Shown: in pieces, positions 46,170-52,910 of the stretch
How the letters are laid out: each line of letters opens with the position of its first letter
Position numbering within the stretch: the first letter of the stretch is position 1
Assembly: GCF_014205295.1 (NCBI RefSeq)
Contig: NZ_JACHNF010000001.1
Coordinates: 3,534,001-3,598,000, forward strand
DNA: 64,000 bases
Origin: Kribbella solani
Lineage (GTDB): Bacteria; Actinomycetota; Actinomycetes; Propionibacteriales; Kribbellaceae
Reading direction: 5' to 3'
Notes under the pieces: model-generated
Databases searched by the model: none
The model's input: the letters and a program-made list of their open reading frames with translations, nothing else
Told to the model about the DNA's origin: nothing
Made by a program: the position numbers and the translations under genes

Positions 46170-46964
46170 TCAGAACGGATGTTTGGTCCAGTTGGTGCGG
46201 ATGTCGTTGATGACGGGTGTGGCTGAGAGGAGCTGGTCCCAGCCGGCCTCTGTCATGCTTTTCTTCCAACGCAGCCTGCCGTTCAAGGCCGGGACGTGCC
46301 TCGACAGGCCGTGTACCGTCTGGATCGCGGTCTGTACGACAAGCCGGATCGAGTTCGCCGCATGATGCGACTGCAGCGAAAGCTTCCCCGTTGGGGTCAG
46401 ATCGACCAGCCCAGGCGTCTTGGCCGGCGCGTTCGCCCTGTCCTGATGGGCAAACCCGTGCCGGACCTTGACGACCGCATCGAGAGCCTCAGCGGCTGCC
46501 GTTCCGCGATAGACGGTCGTCGTCCCACGCCAGTTCGTACCCGTTCCGGACAGTTCCTGCCAGCCACAGGTGACCTGCAGTTCCCAGTCCGGTCGCGGAT
46601 CATAGTGGAAATAGGTCCAGAAGAGTTTGGCAATGTTGTTCGAGCTCGGCGTCTGAACAATCCCTCTACTGCCCTCGATCGCGTACCACGGCCGCCCGAC
46701 CAACGCCCCCGGCGCATGCCCGCGAGCGCGGATCGCCAGGTCTTCACAAAACGCCTCCAGCGCACCCACCGAAGCCACCACCACCGCACGATTCAGCGAC
46801 TTGTGCGCGGCCGGAGGCTGACCCGCGCCGGTGCGATTTCCCGCTCCCCGACGACGAGCGGCCAACTCGGCGTTGCGCTCCTCCACGATCCCGAGCAGCC
46901 TGCTCGCATCAGTGAGGTACTCCGGCAAATTGTCGAGCGACTCTTGCAGCGGATGCGCAGCCAT
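46170..46964 (-). CDS. HEPN-domain (RiboL-PSP-HEPN-like) protein
   Basis: 264 residues. The N-terminal helical half contains NRAVVVASVGALEAFCEDLA, and a later helix carries R168-HGFA-H173 (VVKVRHGFAHQD), the R-x4-H motif of HEPN domains. The layout resembles RiboL-PSP-HEPN/MAE_28990-type proteins, which are RNases or antitoxin partners in defence and toxin systems. No partner nucleotidyltransferase is adjacent; neighbours are the terpene operon and a NUDIX gene. It is intact and in ordinary codon use. A role in stress or phage response is possible but unproven. Confidence 0.65.
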   Translation of the reverse strand: MAAHPLQESLDNLPEYLTDASRLLGIVEERNAELAARRRGAGNRTGAGQPPAAHKSLNRAVVVASVGALEAFCEDLAIRARGHAPGALVGRPWYAIEGSRGIVQTPSSNNIAKLFWTYFHYDPRPDWELQVTCGWQELSGTGTNWRGTTTVYRGTAAAEALDAVVKVRHGFAHQDRANAPAKTPGLVDLTPTGKLSLQSHHAANSIRLVVQTAIQTVHGLSRHVPALNGRLRWKKSMTEAGWDQLLSATPVINDIRTNWTKHPF

Positions 46965-47158
46965 TAGGCCATCCTGAGGCCACCGCTGCCCCGCGGCAAG
47001 TCACGTACGAAAGGAGCCCGGCGGCGGACCTGCAAGCCCCGTCAACCACCGGACGTCGTACCCCTCGCCGGGCACGGCCTCGCAGCGCACATCTCAAGAG
47101 ATCGCCGAGCACAACGCCCGAATGTGGCCGGGTCCTCAGGTGTAGCTGGTTGCCCGAG

Positions 47159-47635
47159 CTATTCGCCAGCGATGAGTTGGGACAAATTCTCCTGGACGTC
47201 GCTCGGGTAGATGCCTAAGGCATCGAGGTCGGGAAGGGCTGTCCAGACCAGCTCGTAGCTGTTGTTCTTGCTATGAGCTGCTGCTTCGTCGCCGGACAGG
47301 TGAGCGGTTCCGGCGACATTGGCCATGAGGAAGTAGTAGGCGAGCCGCCCGTTGTGCGTGCTGGTCCAGAGCAGTCGATCGATCTCGGCGGTGAGTGTGG
47401 TCTCCTCTTCGAGCTCGCGGAGAGCAGCTTCCTCGGGTGTCTCGCCGGGTTCGATGTGCCCGCCGGGGATAACGGCGTAGTGGTGACCCTCGCAGTCTGG
47501 GCCTGTGGCGTCGCCGGCCTTACACATCACACAGGCGTCGGCGTGATTCTGCCGGAGGTAGCGCTTGATGATGAGTACTTTGCCCGCGTCGACTACGACC
47601 GCGGCGGCTCTCGGGATCGACATGTGGTGGAGCAT
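47159..47635 (-). CDS. NUDIX hydrolase
   Basis: 158 residues from ATG 47635 (MLHHMSIPRAAAVVV); the frame stays open further upstream but into the divergent kinase gene. The NUDIX box GGHIEPGETPEEAALRELEE (G-x5-E-x7-RE-x-x-EE) is complete. A CVMCKAGDATGPDCEGHHYA insert before it adds Cys and His residues that might bind metal. NUDIX enzymes hydrolyse nucleoside diphosphates linked to other groups. It is divergent from the APH-like kinase 100 bases away, so the two may share a control region. Confidence 0.85.
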   Translation of the reverse strand: MLHHMSIPRAAAVVVDAGKVLIIKRYLRQNHADACVMCKAGDATGPDCEGHHYAVIPGGHIEPGETPEEAALRELEEETTLTAEIDRLLWTSTHNGRLAYYFLMANVAGTAHLSGDEAAAHSKNNSYELVWTALPDLDALGIYPSDVQENLSQLIAGE

Positions 47636-47737
47636 GTCATCGGGTTCGGACAGTTTCTCGCTCTGAACACAATGCTCTACTTCGACTAGTTCGAAAATCC
47701 TTATCGCCGCAAGCCGATGGCGAATAGGCTGGGATAC

Positions 47738-48682
47738 ATGACCGACGGCGACTGGAGGGATGGCGGGTTCAGGCAGCGTCGGCCCTCCGTCGAGACTCTC
47801 GCGTGGGTTGCGGCGGCGATGGGCGGGGGCAGTCGCGTCGTTGGACATCGCCGAATGACCGGTGGCGTCTGCTCCGCCGTACATCGGCTGACCGTCGAAC
47901 GACGCGGCGTACGAACGTTCGTCGTACTGCGGCAGTACCCGAATGGGCTTGGTCTGCAGGAGCCGCTGGAGAAGGAGATCGCCAACCTTGGCGTAGTCGC
48001 GGGAAGCGGGCTGCCGGTTCCGGGCATCCTTGCTGCTGATGTCGCCGGCGCTGCGACCGGAGGCTCGCCGTCGTTGCTGATGACACGGCTACCCGGGCAT
48101 GTTGACCTCAACCCGGCGGAGCCTCGATCGTGGCTGACGCGGATCGCGGAGATTGCCGTATCGCTGCATTCCCTCGATCTCCCCGCGAAGACATTCAGAC
48201 CGTGGACGGATTCCTGGATCGCGCCGCGAGACGGGTTCCGGGTACCGGCCGACGCGCGGAAGCCGGCTGTGTGGAAGGCGGCGTTCGGCGCCATGTCAGC
48301 GCCGCCGCCGAAGGACACTGCCGTCTTCTTGCACTGCGATCTCCTGCCCGTCAACCTACTGTGGTCACGCGGGCGGATCACTGGGCTGACCGACTGGAAC
48401 TCCATTCATCGAGGATCGCGCGCGATCGACATCGGGCACTGCCGGCGGTACTTGGCCGCGCTCTACTCGCCCGACTGGGCCGAACAGCTCCGGTCACTCT
48501 ACGAGTCCATGGCCGGAGTGACTCTCAATCCATGGTGGGACCTGTACGCCCTGCTCCACTACGACGACACCGGATCAAAGTGGATCCGCGGCCAAGTCGC
48601 CGGGCGTCGACCCGTCGACGTACCCGGCATGACCGCCCGCGTCGAAACCGCCGTCGAGACAGCGTTACAGCGCCTCGGATAA
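47738..48682 (+). CDS. Aminoglycoside-phosphotransferase-family protein
   Basis: 314 residues from ATG 47738 (MTDGDWRDGG). N-lobe: MTGGVCSAVHRLTVE and FVVLRQYP; the catalytic loop FLHCDLLPVNLLW (H-x-D-x4-N) is followed by the metal-binding Asp in LTDWNSIHRG. This is the APH fold used for phosphorylating antibiotics, sugars or amino-alcohols. No biosynthetic partner is adjacent, so the substrate is unknown. Divergent from the NUDIX gene. Confidence 0.83.
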   Translation: MTDGDWRDGGFRQRRPSVETLAWVAAAMGGGSRVVGHRRMTGGVCSAVHRLTVERRGVRTFVVLRQYPNGLGLQEPLEKEIANLGVVAGSGLPVPGILAADVAGAATGGSPSLLMTRLPGHVDLNPAEPRSWLTRIAEIAVSLHSLDLPAKTFRPWTDSWIAPRDGFRVPADARKPAVWKAAFGAMSAPPPKDTAVFLHCDLLPVNLLWSRGRITGLTDWNSIHRGSRAIDIGHCRRYLAALYSPDWAEQLRSLYESMAGVTLNPWWDLYALLHYDDTGSKWIRGQVAGRRPVDVPGMTARVETAVETALQRLG

Positions 48683-48771
48683 CTGCAGCCCCCTGATTGC
48701 CCTTCCGATTCGGTCCGGAGCGTCACGCCCGAGCTCTTGACCTGCCGTTTTGCGTGCACTATTCGGCCGGT

Positions 48772-48960
48772 AGGTGGCTCGGGTGCGGCCGAGGAGGGCG
48801 CTCCAGTCTCGGAGGCGTCGGAGGGCGAGGGTTAGGTCTCGGTGGAAGGCGAGGGCTCGGGCGAATTCCTCGTCCGGGTACGGCGGATGGATGGTGCCGT
48901 GTTCGCGGATGAAGGCGGTGGGGTCGAGGCCTTCGCCTCGGGGTGGGTCGGAGGCGGGGC
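48772..48960 (-). pseudogene. In-frame relic fusing TraD-like and downstream-gene fragments
   Basis: The minus strand reads PPRGEGLDPTAFIREHGTIH, matching residues about 366-384 of the TraD-like protein at 1483-3234. It then passes directly, in one frame, into PDEEFARALAFHRDLTLALR and RLRDWSALLG, matching the 130-residue protein at 1056-1448 with its middle deleted. Two deletions in an ancestral copy of these adjacent genes explain it. It shows that a related conjugative element was once here, about 47 kb from the intact module. Confidence 0.75.
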
Positions 48961-48963
48961 GGG

Positions 48964-49275
48964 CGGTTGAAGCGACGTCGACCGAGCAGCGTCCGAGCTG
49001 TCGGCCTCCGTCGCCACCATCCGGCGTGATCTCAACTATCTCGGCGACAAACGGTTGCTGACCCGTACCCGGGGCGGCGCCGTCCCGAACGACATCAGCT
49101 CGTCGAGCACGCCGAACGCGTCGTCGCCGTCGCCGACAGCTCGAAGCTCGGCCGCCGCGTGTTCTCCCAGATCTGCAAGCCGGACCAGATCGACGTCCTC
49201 ATCACCGACGCCGCCGCTCCCCCGAACCTCCTCCGCCAGTTCGAAGACGCGGGCATCGACGTCCGCGGTCTGACC
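48964..49275 (+). pseudogene. DeoR-family regulator relic
   Basis: The start reads SELSASVATIRRDLNYLGDK, then LLTRTRGGAV, the DeoR helix-turn-helix. After a deletion and frame change the sequence reads ERVVAVADSSKLGRRVFSQI, then IDVLITDAAAPPNLLRQFED and AGIDV, the end of the DeoR sugar-phosphate-sensing domain. The ~130 residues between are missing. The regulator is dead; its target genes are not obvious nearby. Confidence 0.7.
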
Positions 49276-49295
49276 CTCGCGGCTCCGGGTGGAGG

Positions 49296-49625
49296 TCAGT
49301 CGCCTTGGAGATGGAGTTCGGTGTACGGCTCCGTCGAGCAGCGTTCGCCGAGGTGGTGGACGGCGGCCAGGAGCACGCGCTCTTGATCGTCGGTGGTGAG
49401 CTTCCGCTCCGTCTCCACCTCCTCGAGGAGCTGGGGCATTTCCGCTGCGGTGAGGATCAGATCGCCATACGGATCGACCCGGCTCAGCATCGGGAGCTTG
49501 CTACGTTCGCAGATTCTGGCGAACACATCATCCGTGTCCGGCACAATGTCCAGCTGAGTCAGCCGCCGGCGCTTCGAACTCGTCCCGGGCCGGCTCACCT
49601 GTTTCAGCACGACATCTACGCCCAT
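49296..49625 (-). CDS. Small conserved-looking hypothetical protein
   Basis: 109 residues (GTG/TTG-type start region near MGVDVVLKQVSRPG). It reads QLDIVPDTDDVFARICERSK, DPYGDLILTAAEMPQLLEEV, LAAVHHLGERCSTEPYTELH and looks soluble and folded, with no signal or membrane segment. Such ~110-residue genes are common in Kribbella and Streptomyces, often without known function. Stands alone on its strand. Confidence 0.6.
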   Translation of the reverse strand: MGVDVVLKQVSRPGTSSKRRRLTQLDIVPDTDDVFARICERSKLPMLSRVDPYGDLILTAAEMPQLLEEVETERKLTTDDQERVLLAAVHHLGERCSTEPYTELHLQGD

Positions 49626-49794
49626 GGTGACAACACCCTACCGAAGCGGTTCACGGTGCACCCGACGGGAAAGCCGGGATTACCTTGCCCGTACGAATCA
49701 CAACTCGGATGTAGTACTGCGCTTCGCTCGTCGCCGTTGTCCCGATCGACGACGGGACCGGTAGAGGGTCATGCGCGGCCGACGAGGCCGAGGG

Positions 49795-50592
49795 TTACCA
49801 ACCTGGGCTTGCGGGGAGTGTTGGCGGTGGTGGCGCGGCTGGGCGGTTGGGGCGCTTCTCCGCGGTGTATCCGGTTGGGTAGTTGAGGCCTGGGTGGCTG
49901 CGTTTGAACCAGGCGACGCAGTCGGCCGGAGTCTTGATGTCGCTGTCCCGCCACGTCGCTACCCAGTCGGCGAACACGTTCGTCGTCGGGCCTTTCAACC
50001 AACTCGTGGACGGCACCAGGTGACCTGGATTCCCTGCCGGAGCGGCCGGCTGGATGGTGCGCCCCAGAGAGGTCTTGCCACGGATCACTGACCCGACGGC
50101 GGCTCCTCGTCGCATGAGCAGTTCGCTGGTCGAGAGATCGAAACCTGCGCCGAAGAAGTCACCGGTCGAGCCGTCGAAGTAGAAGGTGTCCCAGCTGTCT
50201 ACACAGAAGCGTACGCGCATCTCATCGTTGGTCACCGTCAGAGAGCGAATCAAGATGCGATCCGTGCCGCCGATCTTGGTCGTACCTTCGGCCCCAACCA
50301 GACCATCCATGATCGCCTGCGTCGTCGCCTCGGCGAATCCGGGATAAGAGACGCGGGTGTCTTGGTACAGATCGGAGGACTCCACCCACGCCCGGGCCGC
50401 AGCCGCATCAGCGGACTGCAGCGAGACGCCGGGAGCGGCGGACCAGATCCACGATCGTGGATAACCGAGCGTCGGCTGCACGGCGCTCAGCGGCTCTTCC
50501 TTCGCGCCCAGTACGGAGCACCCTGCCAACAAACCGGCGACGGCGATCGCGAGAGCGCTCCTGAAGCGTGCGTGACCCCTTCGGTTCCTCAA
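49795..50592 (-). CDS. Secreted lipoprotein
   Basis: 265 residues from a TTG that overlaps the TGA of a small upstream gene (TTGA). The N-terminus MRNRRGHARFRSALAIAVAG ends in the lipobox LLAGC, so it should be exported and anchored at Cys25. The mature part has TRVSYPGFAEATTQAIMDGL, VRFCVDSWDTFYFDGST, and a Pro-rich tail with WLKGPTTNVFADWVATW. Of unknown family, resembling actinobacterial secreted proteins that track VirB8-like NTF2 folds. Possible extracytoplasmic binding role. Confidence 0.72.
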   Translation of the reverse strand: MRNRRGHARFRSALAIAVAGLLAGCSVLGAKEEPLSAVQPTLGYPRSWIWSAAPGVSLQSADAAAARAWVESSDLYQDTRVSYPGFAEATTQAIMDGLVGAEGTTKIGGTDRILIRSLTVTNDEMRVRFCVDSWDTFYFDGSTGDFFGAGFDLSTSELLMRRGAAVGSVIRGKTSLGRTIQPAAPAGNPGHLVPSTSWLKGPTTNVFADWVATWRDSDIKTPADCVAWFKRSHPGLNYPTGYTAEKRPNRPAAPPPPTLPASPGW

Positions 50593-50768
50593 CCGATGCC
50601 TACCTTTGTTCCGAGTTCTTCGCGGTTCTCAGCCCGTCGTTTACTGACCGCATCGTCGTAGATCTGATGGTATTGCGCCAGGTACTCGGTGCGGGCATGT
50701 GTTGCCCCAGGCACCTTGTCGGCCGCCTCGCCGTAGGTGGTCGCCAGCCAGTTGTAGTCCCGCTCCAA
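50589..50768 (-). CDS. Short upstream gene coupled to the lipoprotein
   Basis: About 59 residues from a TTG (LERDYNWLATTYGEAADKVP, ending RRAENREELGTKVGIG). In-frame sequence continues about 17 codons upstream to a TAG pair at about 50,818, without another good start. Its TGA overlaps the lipoprotein TTG, which supports real translation. Soluble and charged. It may be the remaining 3' part of a longer gene. No family recognised. Confidence 0.4.
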   Translation of the reverse strand: MERDYNWLATTYGEAADKVPGATHARTEYLAQYHQIYDDAVSKRRAENREELGTKVGIG

Positions 50769-50918
50769 GAACTCCGCCGGCGACCTCAGCCGTGGCGGCT
50801 CACCGTCCGCGCGAATCTACTAGCCGGTGTCGTGCTGACCCGGCAGGCTGGTGAGGCGCTGGCGGCTGGCTGTTCGGGGGCGGCGGGTGCACAATTCTGT
50901 TAGCGGGGAGGGATGGAT

Positions 50919-51266
50919 ATGAGTGGTGAGCAGGCGGGGGCGGGGACTCGTGGGGTGAGGGTGGAGTTGTTGGCTTCGGTTGAGCTTGGGGGTGAGATTC
51001 CGGGGATGGATGGGCGTCGGCTGCGGATGCGGATGGTGACGATCGAGCCGGGTGGGGTGTTCGGGCCGCTGCATGATCATGTTGGGCGGCCGGGGACCGT
51101 GTACGTGCTCGAGGGGACCATTACCGATCATCGGGACGGTACGGCGACGGAGTACGGGCCTGGGCTTGGGTGGCCCGAGGACCGGAACACCGTGCACTGG
51201 CTGGAGAACCGGGGCACGGTGCCCGCGGTCGAGATCTCGGTCGACGTCGTCGAAGCGGCGGACTAG
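50919..51266 (+). CDS. Cupin-domain protein
   Basis: 115 residues. I chose ATG 50919 (MSGEQAGAGT) because GGGGAGGG lies six bases upstream; an ATG at 50913 has no spacing. A single cupin barrel is visible: PGGVFGPLHDHVGRPGTVYV with metal-type His residues, then LEGTITDH, and NTVHWLENRG for the second motif His. Single-domain cupins of this size bind a metal and act as small-molecule isomerases, dioxygenases or sensors. Unlinked to neighbours. Two 35-bp repeats start at its stop codon. Confidence 0.8.
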   Translation: MSGEQAGAGTRGVRVELLASVELGGEIPGMDGRRLRMRMVTIEPGGVFGPLHDHVGRPGTVYVLEGTITDHRDGTATEYGPGLGWPEDRNTVHWLENRGTVPAVEISVDVVEAAD

Positions 51267-51334
51267 CTCGACGCCCGCGGTACTACGTCGAACCTACTGA
51301 GCTCGACGCCCGCCGTACTAGCTCAAACGTACTG
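51265..51334. repeat. Two tandem 35-bp repeats
   Basis: Units 51265-51299 and 51300-51334 both begin AGCTCGACGCCCGC and end TACTG, differing at a few positions; a third partial AGCTACCGCC follows. They start at the cupin stop codon and lie between it and the convergent secreted-protein gene. Confidence 0.7.
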
Positions 51335-51350
51335 AGCTACCGCCGTTGGG

Positions 51351-51602
51351 CTACCTCGGGACGAGCCACAGTTGCCATGGGTCGTTGGCTCCGGGGCCGG
51401 TGCCCTTGCAGTAGTAGGAGGACCAGTCGTTGGGGCGGACTTCGAGTTGCCATCTGCCCTGGCCCAAGCAGTGTTCGAGGGTTGAGTAGTAGCCGCCGGA
51501 CTGGGCGGGGCCGCCGGCATGGGCCGGCGTGACGACCGCGACCGAGGTGGCGGCGGTGGCGAGCAGCATGGTCGCGGCGGTGAGTACTCTTCGGCTCTTC
51601 AT
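51351..51602 (-). CDS. Small secreted protein
   Basis: 83 residues. Signal peptide MKSRRVLTAATMLLATAATS, then VAVVTPAHA with an AxA cleavage site. The mature 54 residues contain two Cys (LEHCLGQGRW and YYCKGTG), probably one disulfide, plus many aromatics (WQLEVRPNDWSSYY, WQLWLVPR). It resembles small secreted actinobacterial proteins of unknown role, perhaps inhibitors or surface-active peptides. It lies just downstream of the sigma/anti-sigma pair on the same strand and may belong to that regulon. Confidence 0.72.
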   Translation of the reverse strand: MKSRRVLTAATMLLATAATSVAVVTPAHAGGPAQSGGYYSTLEHCLGQGRWQLEVRPNDWSSYYCKGTGPGANDPWQLWLVPR

Positions 51603-51705
51603 ATAGGTGCACCTGTCTGTCGGCAGTCTGACTGCACCAGCAAAGCCGGTACGCCCGTCCGCGGACCACCCTTTCGAGAGCTGTCGAACAGTCCCCCGGG
51701 GTCGG

Positions 51706-52362
51706 TTACAGGCTGATCGGGAAGATTGTCATCGGGTTCTTGCCGGGGATCAGTTGGCCGTACAGGACAACGGAGCCTGGGGTGATCGGGCCGGAGCAGG
51801 CGGTCAGGGTGAGGCGTACGGTGACGGTCTGGCCGGACTTTTGGGTCATCGTCACCACGCCGTTTCCGATGAGCTTGCGATCCCGTCGGACCTCCACGGT
51901 CGACCGCGGTCCGAACTGGTCGAGTGCGCGCTGTCCGGTGACCTTGATCTGTAGGGTTCCGGCCCAGCCATGTTCGGTCCGGGTGAATGCCTGCTGATGG
52001 ACCTCCAGGTTGTCCATGCCGGACGGCACCCTCGACGGGAAGTGCTCGTCCACCGACGACCCGCACCGCGGCTCACCGACCGATGGATAAGGCTTCGTCG
52101 GCAACGGCTTCGTCGGCAAGGGCTGTGTCGGTCGGGACGGCGCCGACGCGGGCCGCACCGCCGGCGGCTGGTCCCCGGGCAGTACCGCGTAGGCACCGAA
52201 GCCGCACAGCACCGTGGCCGCGACTCCCCCGGCGCTGATCATCGCCACGCGTCGGCGTCGGCGGTGCCGGATCCGTGACAGCAGGTCTGCATCGTTCAGT
52301 CGTGGTGTTCCGGCGCGGGTCTCGGCAAGTTCGGTGAGCAGGTCGTGCAGCGGATCGGTCAT
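51706..52362 (-). CDS. Membrane-anchored partner of the SigE-type sigma factor
   Basis: 218 residues from ATG 52362, which overlaps the sigma stop (ATGA). N-terminal cytoplasmic ~45 residues (MTDPLHDLLTELAETRAGTP, LLSRIRHRRRRR), one membrane helix (VAMISAGGVAATVLCGFGAY), a Pro/Lys/Thr linker with PLPTKPLPTK repeats, then an extracytoplasmic domain containing GVVTMTQKSGQTVTVRL. No classical zinc HxxxCxxC is seen, so it is an anti-sigma-like protein by position and topology. It would hold or release the sigma factor according to an outside signal. Confidence 0.7.
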   Translation of the reverse strand: MTDPLHDLLTELAETRAGTPRLNDADLLSRIRHRRRRRVAMISAGGVAATVLCGFGAYAVLPGDQPPAVRPASAPSRPTQPLPTKPLPTKPYPSVGEPRCGSSVDEHFPSRVPSGMDNLEVHQQAFTRTEHGWAGTLQIKVTGQRALDQFGPRSTVEVRRDRKLIGNGVVTMTQKSGQTVTVRLTLTACSGPITPGSVVLYGQLIPGKNPMTIFPISL

Positions 52363-52856
52363 CGTATGTTCTCCTTGTCGAGGGCAAGTGTGGACGCGAG
52401 CCTGGCCCGCGCATCGGACAGATGTCTCTTCACCGTGCCTTCGGCGCACTCGAGCTGGTCGGCGATTTCCTGTACCGACAGGTCCTGGTAGTAGCGCAGT
52501 ACGACGCAGGCCCGCTGTTTGGGTGACAGCATCATCAGCGCCTGGCGTACCTCGTCGACCGCCGCCGGATCGTCGTCGTGATGTACGTCGGGATCGACGA
52601 GCAGATGGCGGCGTTTTCGCCAGAGCAGCGCCCTACGGCGGCCGTCGACGAACTGGTTCAGCATCGCGCGCCGTACGTAACTCTCGAGCTGACTCAAGTC
52701 GTCGTCGACCCGCAGGCGGCCGAAGACGCGCAACAGCGCCTCCTGCGTCAGGTCGGCCGCCGCCGATGACTCGCCGGTCAGCAGGTAGCCGTACGCGTGC
52801 AACGCCGATCCGCGCGTTGCCAACAGGTCCTTGAAGCTTTGCTCCCAGTCAGCCAT
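52359..52856 (-). CDS. SigE-family ECF RNA polymerase sigma factor
   Basis: 165 residues from ATG 52856, with GGAG five bases upstream. Region 2: LLATRGSALHAYGYLLTGES, then AAADLTQEALLRVFGRL and SYVRRAMLNQFVDGRRR. Region 4: LSPKQRACVVLRYYQDLSVQ, then EIADQLECAEGTVKRHLSDA, the -35-binding helix-turn-helix. Typical of small SigE-type sigma factors (SigE70) in actinobacteria. It is followed, with overlap, by its putative membrane regulator; together they control an unknown regulon, possibly including the secreted protein downstream. Confidence 0.9.
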   Translation of the reverse strand: MADWEQSFKDLLATRGSALHAYGYLLTGESSAAADLTQEALLRVFGRLRVDDDLSQLESYVRRAMLNQFVDGRRRALLWRKRRHLLVDPDVHHDDDPAAVDEVRQALMMLSPKQRACVVLRYYQDLSVQEIADQLECAEGTVKRHLSDARARLASTLALDKENIR

Positions 52857-52910
52857 CGGTCTCCGTTCTCTCATGGTCAAGACGAGCGGGTCCAGCGACA
52901 GGTTGGGGGC

